Source: Victivallis lenta (GTDB lineage: Bacteria > Verrucomicrobiota > Lentisphaeria > Victivallales > Victivallaceae). Taken from it: a stretch of 64,000 bases of DNA. Positions 16,221 to 25,111 of this stretch are shown in pieces; positions within the stretch are counted from its first letter, which is position 1; the number at the start of each line of letters is the position of its first letter. The position numbers and the translations under genes were made by a program. The stretch lies in contig NZ_VUNS01000009.1 in assembly GCF_009695545.1 (NCBI RefSeq), positions 1 through 64,000 on the forward strand, in the 5' to 3' direction. Under the pieces are notes generated by a model. That model did no database searches. It was not told where the DNA came from and saw nothing but the letters and a program-made list of their open reading frames with translations.

Positions 16221-16754
16221 TCACTTCCACGCCTCGGAAAAAGCGCGTTCGCTGAACGCTTCGGCCAGCCCTCCGACCTGCGAAAGCCGCAGCACCTCGT
16301 CGGGATCCATGCCGAGGTTTTTGCCGATCTTCGCATTGCTCCAGTTCCGCCGCTTGAGTTCGAGCACGATATTGCTCATATCGATAATCTGGTGCTTGCC
16401 GCGCGCCCGGTTGTGGCGGATGGTCGAGGCGATCCGGTCGTTGCGTTCCTCCTCGTTCCGGTTCAGCACCACGCAGGGCAGATGCGAAAGCCCGAGTTTG
16501 CGGCCGACCTTGCTGCGGTGAAAGCCGTCAACGACCTCGAAGCGGCCGTCCTCGCGGTGCCAGACCACGATCGGCTGGGTGAAGCCGTCCTCGCGAATCG
16601 ACAGTTCCAGCAGCTCCATCTCCGGCGGAGCCACCACATTCGGATTGTAATCGTTCGCCTCGATCATCCCGACCGGAATCCAGTAAACCCGGGCGACCGG
16701 CTGGTCCGCGGCCCACACCGGCATCTTCTCATACTGTTTCAGATCAACTGCCAT
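16221..16754 (-). CDS. ibrB: ParB-like nuclease-domain protein, IbrB-like
   Basis: 177-residue protein with a ParB/sulfiredoxin-like N-terminal domain. YWIPVGMIEANDYNPNVV is the ParB-type start, followed by QPIVVWHREDGRFEVVDGFH with the conserved DGFHR(S) turn, and a C-terminal helical part with an HTH-like SNAKIGKNLGMDPDEVLRL. It overlaps the upstream PAPS-reductase-like gene by 16 nt. The pair has the architecture of IbrA/IbrB, known in E. coli as joint activators of prophage-borne genes; transfer of that role here is inference. Unlike plasmid ParB there is no ParA neighbour. Confidence 0.72.
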   Translation of the reverse strand: MAVDLKQYEKMPVWAADQPVARVYWIPVGMIEANDYNPNVVAPPEMELLELSIREDGFTQPIVVWHREDGRFEVVDGFHRSKVGRKLGLSHLPCVVLNRNEEERNDRIASTIRHNRARGKHQIIDMSNIVLELKRRNWSNAKIGKNLGMDPDEVLRLSQVGGLAEAFSERAFSEAWK

Positions 16755-17950
16755 GCTTTCCTCCTTCGTGCCATCAGATCACAATATTTCTGGTAAGCGG
16801 CTGTTTTGGTCGGAGCGAAGCAGAGGGTCCGGCACCAGTAATCGTTCTTCAACACGCACTTGCAGATCCGGCGCCAGCTCGGGACGTCTTTCGAGCCGAG
16901 GTCGTTCTGCTGCTCGTCCGGTATGCCGTCCGGCAGACCGCCGCGGGTGGTCCACCACCGCAGGTACACGGCGATCTTGTTCCGGTAATGCTCGGCCGTC
17001 CGCTGCGGCATCGATTCGAGCAGCAGAAGCGTAAAGCTCTTCCAGGTATGCTTTTCCGGCTTCGATATCCGGTAATTGCCGAGGATGATTCCGCGCTCGC
17101 GCGCGTAGACCGAGCCGAAATTCGCGCCGTTGACGCGCGCGACCATCCGCCCCCACGTCTCCGGTTCGATGATCTGGAAGAAATCGAGCGACTGGCGCTG
17201 TTCGTTGCCGAACGGCTCGCAGATGCGCATCCGGCTCAGCGGCACGCCGGCCTGATAAAACCGGTCGTAAAGTTTATTGTAGCACTTGCCGAATTTGCCG
17301 CAGTAGGTCCAGATGTCCTCGGTGCTCCAGTCGTAGAGCGGATACGCGTTGCAGAGCACGCTGCTGAACAGCGTGGTCCAGCGCCTCCCCTTGTAGGTGT
17401 GCTTGACGCGCCCGCCGGAGACCGTGGCCCAGCGGTTCAGCGACTCCGCGGCGCGGATGCCGACGAAACAGGCCGCCTTCCGCCTGCCGGCATACCAGAA
17501 GCCGAATTCAAGCACGAACTCCTCGAAGGTCATCTCCGGCTTGTAGAACGGAAAAAAGCTGCCGTCGGTGATGGCGCCGGCGGGCTTCTCCCGAATCCAC
17601 TCCTTGCCCTCCTCCCAGCAAACCCATTCCGGTTCGAAAACGCTGACGGCATTGACCGTGCGCAGCGGAATGCAGCACCAGTACGGCTCGATCACATCGG
17701 CATACTGCCGGAACATCTCCGCGACATGGTCGATGGTCAGTTTGTACTGACACTCCCAGTCGATGAAGAGAACGCCGAATTTCCGGTGCAGCCGCCTCGC
17801 CTCCTCGGCGCACAGATGGAGCATGACCGTGCTGTCCTTGCCGCCCGAAAAGGACAGATAGACCTGCGAAAACTCTTCGAAAATCCAGGCAATGCGGGTG
17901 CGGGCGCCTACAAAAACGTCGTACCCCAGATATGTCTTGCCTCTGCTCAT
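16739..17950 (-). CDS. ibrA: PAPS reductase/sulfotransferase-like ATPase with DUF3440, IbrA-like
   Basis: 403-residue protein of the adenine nucleotide alpha-hydrolase (PP-loop) class. The ATP-pyrophosphatase loop is YLSFSGGKDSTVML near residue 30, then LFIDWECQYKLTIDHV, and a long C-terminal DUF3440-like region (PLYDWSTEDIWTYCGKF, LSRMRICEPFG). Length is near that of E. coli IbrA. The catalytic chemistry is not established for this branch. The ATG at 17950 is chosen because MSRGKTYLGYDVF starts the conserved domain and the codons up to 18064 are not family-like; the ribosome site is weak. It is the first gene of a two-gene unit with the ParB-like protein and is probably phage-associated. Confidence 0.75.
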   Translation of the reverse strand: MSRGKTYLGYDVFVGARTRIAWIFEEFSQVYLSFSGGKDSTVMLHLCAEEARRLHRKFGVLFIDWECQYKLTIDHVAEMFRQYADVIEPYWCCIPLRTVNAVSVFEPEWVCWEEGKEWIREKPAGAITDGSFFPFYKPEMTFEEFVLEFGFWYAGRRKAACFVGIRAAESLNRWATVSGGRVKHTYKGRRWTTLFSSVLCNAYPLYDWSTEDIWTYCGKFGKCYNKLYDRFYQAGVPLSRMRICEPFGNEQRQSLDFFQIIEPETWGRMVARVNGANFGSVYARERGIILGNYRISKPEKHTWKSFTLLLLESMPQRTAEHYRNKIAVYLRWWTTRGGLPDGIPDEQQNDLGSKDVPSWRRICKCVLKNDYWCRTLCFAPTKTAAYQKYCDLMARRRKAWQLI

Positions 17951-18166
17951 TTTCCCGGAATTCCCGATTGCTGAACGGTGAAAAATGACCGCCTGACGAC
18001 AGGCAGGTTTTACCATATCATGAATCACTTGATTTTTCAACGATTCGTTCGAGTAAATTATCAAAAAAACAATAATTTTTTCACTTTTACCGGATCACCT
18101 TTCCGGAAAATAACCGGAAGCTGACGGTGATGAATCGAGTAAAAAAGCGCGCGCTCCGGAAAAATC

Positions 18167-18194
18167 TTGCATTCCGCCCCGATGCCCTTATATT
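18167..18194 (+). promoter_or_regulatory. sigma-70-like promoter of the M32 peptidase gene
   Basis: TTGCAT at 18167-18172 and TATATT at 18189-18194 with a 16-bp spacer, 40 nt upstream of the start at 18234. Confidence 0.5.
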
Positions 18195-18233
18195 ATGCAA
18201 TCAGATAAAGCAGATTCGAACCGCGGGAGGTGC

Positions 18234-19721
18234 ATGGTGGAAAAGCAATGGAAAAAATTTCTGGCCCTGATCGGCGAGGTCCGCGACCTTGCCGCGGTGC
18301 TGGAGCTGCTGGAGTGGGATATGCAGGTCAACCTGCCGGAGAACGCCGCCGCCGGGCGCGGCAGCCAGATCGAGACCCTCTCCGGAATTCACCACGAAAA
18401 AGCGACCTCGAAAGCCCTCGGGAATCTGCTCGACACGCTTGAACGCGCCTCCTTTCCCCCCGGTTCATTCGAACAGGCGCTGCTCCGCCGGGCGAAACGC
18501 GACTACGACAGGGAGCGCCTGATCCCGGCCGCGCTGGTCCGTGAGCTCGGCGCGGCCGGCTCCGCCGCTTTCGGCGCATGGCTGAAAGCGCGCGAAGAGC
18601 AGGACTTCTCCGTGTTCGCCCCGCATCTCGAACGGCTCCTTGAACTCAAACGCAGCCAGGCGGCGCTCTACCGCCCGGCCGGACATCTGCTCGACCCGCT
18701 GCTCGACGATTACGAGGAAGCCCTCACGGTCGCCGAACTCGATCCGCTCTTCGGCGTCCTGCGGCGCGAGCAGGCCGCGATCGTCCGCAAAGCCGTCGAA
18801 CGCGGCCTGGAGGACGACAGCTTCCTGCGGCGGAAATTCCCGGCGGCGAAGCAGCTGAAGCTCGCCGAATTCGTCGCGCGCCGGATCGGCTACGATTTCC
18901 GGCGCGGCCGGATTGACCAGGCCGAACACCCGTTCACGACCAGCTTCGGCCTCTCCGACGTGCGCATCACGACGAAGGTGTTCCCGCAGCTCCCGCTCTC
19001 CTGCCTCTTCAGCACGATCCACGAGGCCGGACACGCGATCTACGAGCAGGGAATCGATCCGTCCTTCGACCGTACGCCGCTCGCCGACGGGGCTTCGCTC
19101 GCCTTTCACGAATCGCAGTCGCGGCTGTGGGAGAACCAGGTCGGGCGGTCGCTGCCGTTCTGGCGCTGGCTCTATCCGGTCATGCAGAAGCGCTTCGGCG
19201 GCGAACTCGGCGGAATCCCGCTCGAAACCTTCCTCCGGGCGGTCAACCGGGTCGAGCCCTCCCTGATCCGCATCGAAGCGGACGAGGCGACTTACAATCT
19301 GCACATCATCCTGCGCTACGAGCTCGAAAAGGAGCTGATCGAAGGCAGCCTCTCCACCTCGGAACTTCCGGAAGCGTGGAATGCGAAAATGGAGGAGTAC
19401 CTCGGCGTCATTCCGCCGAACGACCGGCTCGGCGTGCTGCAGGACGTCCACTGGACGAGCGGCGGTTTCGGCTATTTCCCGACCTACGCGCTCGGCAATC
19501 TCATCGCCGCGCAGATCTGGGAACTCGCGCATCAGGCGATTCCGGAGCTGGAGGAGGAGATCGCCGCCGGGAAATTCGACCATTTCCGCGAATACCTGCG
19601 CGCGAACATCCACCGTTACGGCGCGAAACTGCCGCCGCGGCAGCTGTTGAAGCAGCTCACCGGCTCCGAAACGCCCGACCCGCGGCCGTTCCTCGCCTAT
19701 CTCGAAAAGAAATTCGCCTGA
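18234..19721 (+). CDS. metallocarboxypeptidase, M32 (Taq) family
   Basis: 495-residue zinc carboxypeptidase of family M32, which removes C-terminal residues from peptides. The zinc-binding HEAGH lies near residues 263-267, in TIHEAGHAIYEQGID. Other family segments are TSFGLSDVRITTKVF, ESQSRLWENQVGRS and, near the C-terminus, GGFGYFPTYALGNLIAAQ. Length matches Taq and Pfu carboxypeptidases. Start ATG at 18234 follows GGGAGG closely; upstream codons to 18195 overlap the promoter. It acts in the cytoplasm, as there is no signal peptide. Confidence 0.95.
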   Translation: MVEKQWKKFLALIGEVRDLAAVLELLEWDMQVNLPENAAAGRGSQIETLSGIHHEKATSKALGNLLDTLERASFPPGSFEQALLRRAKRDYDRERLIPAALVRELGAAGSAAFGAWLKAREEQDFSVFAPHLERLLELKRSQAALYRPAGHLLDPLLDDYEEALTVAELDPLFGVLRREQAAIVRKAVERGLEDDSFLRRKFPAAKQLKLAEFVARRIGYDFRRGRIDQAEHPFTTSFGLSDVRITTKVFPQLPLSCLFSTIHEAGHAIYEQGIDPSFDRTPLADGASLAFHESQSRLWENQVGRSLPFWRWLYPVMQKRFGGELGGIPLETFLRAVNRVEPSLIRIEADEATYNLHIILRYELEKELIEGSLSTSELPEAWNAKMEEYLGVIPPNDRLGVLQDVHWTSGGFGYFPTYALGNLIAAQIWELAHQAIPELEEEIAAGKFDHFREYLRANIHRYGAKLPPRQLLKQLTGSETPDPRPFLAYLEKKFA

Positions 19722-19744
19722 GCCTCTTCGGGCCCCGCGGCAGC

Positions 19745-20803
19745 TCAGAACACGTCGTCGACCATCTGGACGCCGGAGTGGAGCCGCCGCGTGGCGCGGT
19801 AGACCATTCCGGCCCGGTAGAACGGCCAGATATCCGGCTCCCAGACAAGTTCGGGACAGACGTTCCCTTCTCCCTCCCAATGGAAGCCGATCCGCTGCCG
19901 GAGCCGCCGGTCGATCTCCGGCAGCAGCGCCGGGCGCACCGAACGGCCTGAAAAAATCGCGATGCGCGGATTCACGGTGCAGGTCACCGCGCCGAGCAGA
20001 TACGCAACCCCGGCGATATACTCCTCGTCCGGCACGTCGTCCGCAACGAGATCGCGGATGCAGCGGCCGCCCGGCAGCGGCATCCGCCCGACTTCCCCGG
20101 CAAAGAAATCGGCTCCGCGCAGCACCCGGCCGCCGGCCATGCAGCCCGCGCCGTGGCCGGCCGGGTCGAGCAGAAAGCAGGTGATGTCCTGCAGCTCCGG
20201 CGTTTCAAGCGCCATGGGGGCAAGCCCGCGCCGGCTGTAGCCGACCGTGGCCAGATTCAGATCGCGCCCCATCCAGACCGGAATGCCGAAGAGCGCGTTG
20301 AGCTCCCGCTGAACGTCCATCTGCCGGAACTGCCGCAGCCCGCCGCTGTGGAGCCGTCCGCCGAACACGGCCGCCGGAAATCCCGCCACCGCCGTGCGCA
20401 TCGGCGGCAGGCCGTCGAGAAATCCGGCGAGCTTCGGAGCAAGCTCCGCAACCAGGTATCCCTCCGGCATCGGCATGAATTCCTCGCGGACCACCGCGCC
20501 GAACTCGTTCGCCGCAACGAAATCGACGCCGACGCCGCGGAACCGCAGCGACACGGAACAGCTCCGGTTGCCGTCGAGTTCGAAACGTTCCGCCCGGCGT
20601 CCGAGTCCGGATTCGCGGAGCCCGGAACGCAGCAGCGTCCCTTCCTCCAGCATCGCGTTCACGATCTTGCCGACCGTCATCAGGCTGATGCCGGTCGCCT
20701 CCGCGATCTCCGGCTTCGTCGCGCTCCCGTTCGACAGCAGGAACCATTTGACCAGATTGCAATTGCACTGTCTCACGTTCGGAGACGTCCCCGCGACTTT
20801 CAT
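19745..20803 (-). CDS. ROK-family transcriptional regulator
   Basis: 352-residue repressor of the NagC/XylR type. An N-terminal winged HTH (residues about 10-65, SATKPEIAEATGISLMTVGK) is joined to a ROK fold with VAGFPAAVFGG and a C-terminal sugar-binding half. The zinc motif expected in ROK proteins is only partly present (GRMPLPGGRCIRDLV), and the kinase ATP motif is not obvious, so a DNA-binding, sugar-sensing role is more likely than sugar phosphorylation. It is divergent from the receptor kinase, with promoters back-to-back at 20853-20957. Start at 20803; the ribosome site AGGGAG is 12 nt away, longer than usual. Confidence 0.85.
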   Translation of the reverse strand: MKVAGTSPNVRQCNCNLVKWFLLSNGSATKPEIAEATGISLMTVGKIVNAMLEEGTLLRSGLRESGLGRRAERFELDGNRSCSVSLRFRGVGVDFVAANEFGAVVREEFMPMPEGYLVAELAPKLAGFLDGLPPMRTAVAGFPAAVFGGRLHSGGLRQFRQMDVQRELNALFGIPVWMGRDLNLATVGYSRRGLAPMALETPELQDITCFLLDPAGHGAGCMAGGRVLRGADFFAGEVGRMPLPGGRCIRDLVADDVPDEEYIAGVAYLLGAVTCTVNPRIAIFSGRSVRPALLPEIDRRLRQRIGFHWEGEGNVCPELVWEPDIWPFYRAGMVYRATRRLHSGVQMVDDVF

Positions 20804-20852
20804 TGGAATTTCGAACTCCCTTCCGCCATATTTATAAATAACATTTAAGAAT

Positions 20853-20880
20853 ACTATACAGCATCTCCCCCAAAAGTCAA
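20853..20880 (-). promoter_or_regulatory. sigma-70-like promoter of the ROK regulator
   Basis: On the minus strand TTGACT (20880-20875) and TATAGT (20858-20853) with a 16-bp spacer, 50 nt upstream of the start. Confidence 0.6.
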
Positions 20881-20929
20881 GGAAATACTTCCGGCAACCG
20901 ATATACGGTAAAAAAAACACCCGGGAATC

Positions 20930-20957
20930 TTGAAAAAATACGCAATCATATTATAAT
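20930..20957 (+). promoter_or_regulatory. sigma-70-like promoter, long leader to kinase
   Basis: TTGAAA at 20930-20935 and a perfect TATAAT at 20952-20957 with a 16-bp spacer. The next plausible gene start on this strand is 21312, so the transcript would have a leader of about 350 nt. Confidence 0.5.
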
Positions 20958-21311
20958 TACAGATGTTGAAGCACGACAATGCGGAAAAAAGCGTAAATAC
21001 CCGTTTTTCATTATGCATCTCTCTATCGTTCGAACGGCAGACGAAGATTCGCCGCCGGAAAAACAGCAGAACAACATAACCGCCGGAAACCGGCGTTTCT
21101 CCATCCGGGAAAGCCGGAGGCGCGACTGCGTCCCGCCGCCTGACGCCGGCCGGGCCGTACGGCGAAGTTCCTGAAGCCGCCGCCGATCCCCGGCCCCGCC
21201 GTTGAACCATTGCGGGAATCCGGCGGCCGGCCGGTGCGGTCCTCCGGCAGCAAGCCTCCCCTTTCCCCCTCATTTATCATGCAGCCTGATAACCGGAAAG
21301 AAGATAACCAC
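20958..21311 (+). other. long untranslated leader upstream of the receptor kinase
   Basis: No convincing gene, tRNA or known riboswitch was recognised in this stretch. Short GC hairpins occur (for example GCCGG/CCGGC near 21080-21095), and short reading frames begin at 20964 and 21013 without ribosome sites. It is either a 5' leader or contains an undetected small gene. Confidence 0.3.
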
Positions 21312-23570
21312 ATGATAGAAAACCCCTCCGACAACACAACAGGAATCACGCAGGTGCTGACAGAGCAGGCGCCGCAGTCGTCGGCCGACACCTCCAACGA
21401 GATCATATCCGACGGGGAGCTGGAGGCCGGACCGGTCAACTTCTCCGTGGATTCTTCACTTGAATTCCGCCAGTCGCTGGAGAAAAGCGGCAACCGCTAC
21501 CACATCCAGAAGCTGCTGGCGACAGGCGGATTCGGGCGGATTTTCCTTGCCAGGGACCGGATTCTCGGGCGCCCCGCCGTCATCAAATCGCTGCGGGAAG
21601 AGCTGCTCGCCCAGCCGGATACCGTGAAGAAGTTCATCGCCGAGGCCAAACTCAGCGCCCAGCTGGACCATCCCGCAATCGTCCCGCTGTTCAGCCTCGA
21701 CAGCGACAGCACCGACGGGCTGCACCTTGCAATGCAGTTCGTCAACGGCATCACGCTGCAGGAATATCTGCACCGCAGCCGCGAACAGCAGCAGAAGCAT
21801 CATTACGGGCAGATGCGTTACAACAAATCCCTCAGGGAACGCCTCGAAATGTTCCTGCATATCTGTGACGCCATCGAATACAGCCACAACCGCCATATCA
21901 TCCACTGCGATCTGAAGCCCGCCAACATCATGATCGGACGCTACGGAGAAGTGTATGTGATGGACTGGGGCAGCGCCTGCGAAGAGGGCACCGACCGGAA
22001 AGGACATGCGGACGGAACCCCCTCCTACATGGCCCCGGAAAGCCTGCGGGAAGGCGCGACGACGCAGCAGACCGATGTGTTCGCCCTGGGCATGATCCTC
22101 AATGAGATCGCCACGCTGCGCCGGCCGGTTTTCGGCAGCGACTGCCGGGAGATCATCAACCGGATCTGCAGCGGCGAATTCGAACCATCGACCCCGCTCG
22201 ATCCCGCGCGGCGGCTTGCGCCGGCGCTGCGCGCCATCATCGAAAAGGCCCGCGCCGTCGATCCCGCCGCACGTTATCAGTGCGTGAAACATCTCGCGGC
22301 CGACGTCCGGCACTATCTCTTCAACGAAGAGGTGGAGGCGTATCCCGACTCCATGCTGCAGAAGCTCATGCGCCTCATGTACCGCCACCGCTACCTGACA
22401 CTGTTCCTGATCATGGCCGTGCTCTGCGCCTCCGGCGCGATGGCGGTCTACGGGATGCAGCGGGAAAATCACGTCCTCCGGCAGGTGAACCGGGAAATGA
22501 TCCGGAACCTGCAGCTGCAGAGCAATACCGAAAAACTCGCGACGGAGGTCAACAGCCGGCTGCTCCGGCTCCAGGACCAGCTGAGGACCCTCAGCCTGAG
22601 TCTGGGAATCGGGATGGCCGGGTCAAGTGCCGACAGCGGGAAAGAACATTTTTACATGGTCTCCGAGTTCGCCCCGGATTCGAAGACTCCGCCGCCGGGC
22701 CTGATCGCGACCCGGTTTTACAAACACCCGATCACACTGGAACACGCCGCATACTTCAAAGAAGGCGATGTAACCGACGACACGCTGAAACAATGGGGGC
22801 ATCGCCTCCGGGGTCTCCATCCCCTGAGGCTGGCGCATTTTTTCGACAATCTCATCAGGCAGGATTCGTTTGTGCACGCGCAGGATGAGAACATGCGGCA
22901 ATTCTTCCTGCAGGGGGGAATCCTGAGGCGGATCACCTATATTCTCGACAACGGGATCGCATTGCGCTTTCCCGGCATGTATGAAGAGGTCGCATCTAAC
23001 CGGGATTTCCAGTGCGACTGGATCAGGAGAGCCTACCGAACCCAGCCGCACCGCCTGATCTGGAGCCCGCCTTACCCGGACACCTCCGGACACATGGTGG
23101 TTTCCTGCTGGCGCCCGGTTCTGGACAGGGCGGGGAAAGAGATCGGAACAATGGGATTCGAGGTTTGCTACCATGAATTGCTGCGCCCGATCTTCGAACA
23201 GGGCCGGCGGGAAAATTTCCAGACGCTCTATATCCTGCTGGATTCGGAGGGCAGAGAAATATTCACCTCCGAACGGCGGGACTTCGAGCAGCAGCACGCC
23301 GACATCTTTTCCGCTCCGGCGTCCGCGCCGGAATGGCCCGCCTTCCGCTGCGGAGAGCTGCTCAAACGGATCAGGCAGGCCGACGTGCCGCAATTTACCG
23401 CAACGGTGGACGGGCAGAAGATGCGGGTCTCCTGGAGCAGCATCGGCCATGCCGGCTGGACCCTGGTCCAGCTGGCCCCGCAGGATTTCGACGGCCCGGC
23501 GGATCATCTGCAGACAGCGGCAAGGCAGCCCGGCTCCCCGGTCCGGGGCGCGGTCACAGCCGCGCGTTGA
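21312..23570 (+). CDS. transmembrane Ser/Thr protein kinase with C-terminal Cache-like sensor
   Basis: 752-residue receptor kinase. The kinase domain (about residues 63-335) has a G-loop LLATGGFGRIFLA, catalytic Lys in AVIKSL (about 92), a Glu in AEAKL, HCDLKPANIM replacing HRDxKxxN, and DWG in place of DFG, followed by GTPSYMAPE. One membrane helix (about 361-380) leads to an extracytoplasmic region of about 370 residues whose ending (GHMVVSCWRPVLDRAGKEIG, then HAGWTLVQLAP) resembles double Cache ligand-binding domains. Kinase and sensor are thus in the order cytoplasmic kinase, helix, outside sensor. ATG at 21312 is chosen over 21279 by the GGAAAGAAG site. It overlaps the convergent GntR-SBP gene by 17 nt. 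Confidence 0.85.
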   Translation: MIENPSDNTTGITQVLTEQAPQSSADTSNEIISDGELEAGPVNFSVDSSLEFRQSLEKSGNRYHIQKLLATGGFGRIFLARDRILGRPAVIKSLREELLAQPDTVKKFIAEAKLSAQLDHPAIVPLFSLDSDSTDGLHLAMQFVNGITLQEYLHRSREQQQKHHYGQMRYNKSLRERLEMFLHICDAIEYSHNRHIIHCDLKPANIMIGRYGEVYVMDWGSACEEGTDRKGHADGTPSYMAPESLREGATTQQTDVFALGMILNEIATLRRPVFGSDCREIINRICSGEFEPSTPLDPARRLAPALRAIIEKARAVDPAARYQCVKHLAADVRHYLFNEEVEAYPDSMLQKLMRLMYRHRYLTLFLIMAVLCASGAMAVYGMQRENHVLRQVNREMIRNLQLQSNTEKLATEVNSRLLRLQDQLRTLSLSLGIGMAGSSADSGKEHFYMVSEFAPDSKTPPPGLIATRFYKHPITLEHAAYFKEGDVTDDTLKQWGHRLRGLHPLRLAHFFDNLIRQDSFVHAQDENMRQFFLQGGILRRITYILDNGIALRFPGMYEEVASNRDFQCDWIRRAYRTQPHRLIWSPPYPDTSGHMVVSCWRPVLDRAGKEIGTMGFEVCYHELLRPIFEQGRRENFQTLYILLDSEGREIFTSERRDFEQQHADIFSAPASAPEWPAFRCGELLKRIRQADVPQFTATVDGQKMRVSWSSIGHAGWTLVQLAPQDFDGPADHLQTAARQPGSPVRGAVTAAR

Positions 23571-24936
23571 TCTTCCTGCAGAACTCGCGGCACTGTTCGC
23601 GGGTCAGCCGCAACTTGTGCGCAAGCAGCAGTTGAATCGTTTCGGAAACCGCATTGACCGCATGGCGGCTCGTGCTCTGAATCGACGGATACGCCTCCCG
23701 CAGCAGCTCCGTTATCAGCGGAGGGACATGGTTCGCAGCCGGTTCATACGCCGGCAGGGTATTGACGCTCCGGCAGCAGTCAACCCAGTGTCCCGGGCGG
23801 AAGCAGCGCTCCAGCAGCGCGAAACGCTCCTGCGCGCGCGGTCCGGCGGAGAGCCCGATTCCCCACACGGAGAGCGACGTGGCGCTGCGTTTCCCGGCGG
23901 GAAGCTTCACCATCCCCCAGTCATCGGGCGGCATGCGCTCGCACAGCATCGCATAATCGATGCCGTCGCCGATGAGCATCGCCGCGAAGTCGTTGCTCAT
24001 CAGGTCGGCCAGCGCGCTGCGCGGATCGCCGTGGCGGTGGCTGCACACACCCGGCAGCCGGTAGAGCTCGGAGAAGAACGACAGCGCTTCGAACGCCGGC
24101 TCGCTGTCGATCACGCAGTTTCCGTTCCGGTCGAAGAACTCCCCGTCGTTCTGGAACACGAACGGAACATAGCTGTTCGGAGTGAACAGAATCGCAAGTC
24201 CGTAACAGGAAACGCCCTCCGGCCCCGCGTCGGTCAGCAGCTCGGCATGACGCAACAGATCATCCCAGTTCCAGGAACCGTCCGGCTCCGCGACGCCGCG
24301 GCGGCGGAAAACGCGCCGGTTGTAGCAGAGAAACACCGGGTTGAACGCCAGCGGCAGCGCATACAGTTTTCCGCCGAAGCTCAACGACCGCAGCAGCTCC
24401 GGCGGAAAGCCGTCGCGGACGGGAAAATCCGAGCCGTCGAGAAGATCGTCGAGCGGAAGCAGCGCCTTCTCCGACGCGAGGACCGGCAGCTGCCCTTCAT
24501 CCAGCACGATCAGCCCCGGATGCGATTCGCCGCCGGAATTCCTCGAGATGATCCAGTCGAGATAGTCCGGATTATAATCGTAGGTCGAGGCGGGGAACGC
24601 CGAAAACTCCAGCTCCGGGGAGAGCGAGGCCGCGAGCCTCGCCGCCTCCATCGACGGCAGTACGCAGTCCCAGCTGTAAAAATAATTCTTCGGATCGGCG
24701 GCGGCGGGCGTGCCGCAGACGAAAGTTCCGGAACCGGCGCGCCGCTCGACCAGCCCCTTTTTCTCAAGCGCGCGGTAGGCGGAGAGGCAGACCGCCGTGC
24801 TGATGCCGTAACGCACGGCGAGTTCGCGCACGCTCGGCAGGCGCGACCCGGCCGGGAGGGTTCCGTCCGCGATCCGTTCCTCCATCTCCGCCGCAATCCG
24901 GCGCGTCATCGGAATTCCCCGGTTCGTCCCTTCCAT
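23554..24936 (-). CDS. GntR-type HTH fused to a solute-binding-protein domain
   Basis: 460-residue cytoplasmic regulator. Residues about 1-70 form a GntR winged HTH ([48 protein letters not shown]). The rest has the pattern of an extracellular solute-binding protein of family 1 ([55 protein letters not shown]) but without a signal peptide, so the sugar-binding fold acts as an internal effector domain. AAAGGA lies 7 nt before the ATG at 24936. It is divergent from the pseudopilin and GH42-like genes, and repeated ATATATCAC motifs sit in its own promoter; local control and autoregulation are inferred. Confidence 0.87.
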   Translation of the reverse strand: MEGTNRGIPMTRRIAAEMEERIADGTLPAGSRLPSVRELAVRYGISTAVCLSAYRALEKKGLVERRAGSGTFVCGTPAAADPKNYFYSWDCVLPSMEAARLAASLSPELEFSAFPASTYDYNPDYLDWIISRNSGGESHPGLIVLDEGQLPVLASEKALLPLDDLLDGSDFPVRDGFPPELLRSLSFGGKLYALPLAFNPVFLCYNRRVFRRRGVAEPDGSWNWDDLLRHAELLTDAGPEGVSCYGLAILFTPNSYVPFVFQNDGEFFDRNGNCVIDSEPAFEALSFFSELYRLPGVCSHRHGDPRSALADLMSNDFAAMLIGDGIDYAMLCERMPPDDWGMVKLPAGKRSATSLSVWGIGLSAGPRAQERFALLERCFRPGHWVDCCRSVNTLPAYEPAANHVPPLITELLREAYPSIQSTSRHAVNAVSETIQLLLAHKLRLTREQCREFCRKINARL

Positions 24937-24963
24937 AATCGAGTCCTTTCTGATTGATTCCCC

Positions 24964-24999
24964 ATATATCGTCACTATAAATATATCACAATATATCAC
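24964..24999. repeat. ATATATC(AC) repeats, candidate operator
   Basis: Three ATATATC copies start at 24964, 24981 and 24991. The last two are ATATATCAC with a 10-bp period, about one helical turn. They cover the spacer and -10 of the minus-strand promoter of the GntR-SBP regulator, so they are a candidate autoregulatory operator. The regulator that binds is not known. Confidence 0.45.
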
Positions 25000-25007
25000 T
25001 TTATCAA
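24980..25007 (-). promoter_or_regulatory. sigma-70-like promoter of the GntR-SBP regulator
   Basis: On the minus strand TTGATA (25007-25002) and TATATT (24985-24980) with a 16-bp spacer, 45 nt upstream of the ATG at 24936. Confidence 0.5.
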
Positions 25008-25043
25008 GAGTGTCGTTTTTATTTTATTTATTTAAAACAGCAC

Positions 25044-25072
25044 TTGACAATGTGATTCATATCTGGTATAAT
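25044..25072 (+). promoter_or_regulatory. consensus sigma-70 promoter of the pseudopilin-GH42 unit
   Basis: TTGACA at 25044-25049 and TATAAT at 25067-25072 are separated by exactly 17 bp, a perfect consensus. An unregulated promoter of this kind would be very strong, so a repressor is likely. The divergent GntR-SBP gene is the obvious candidate. Confidence 0.85.
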
Positions 25073-25111
25073 TATAGGCAGATTCACCCCGAACTGAAAA
25101 GGATAATGCAG

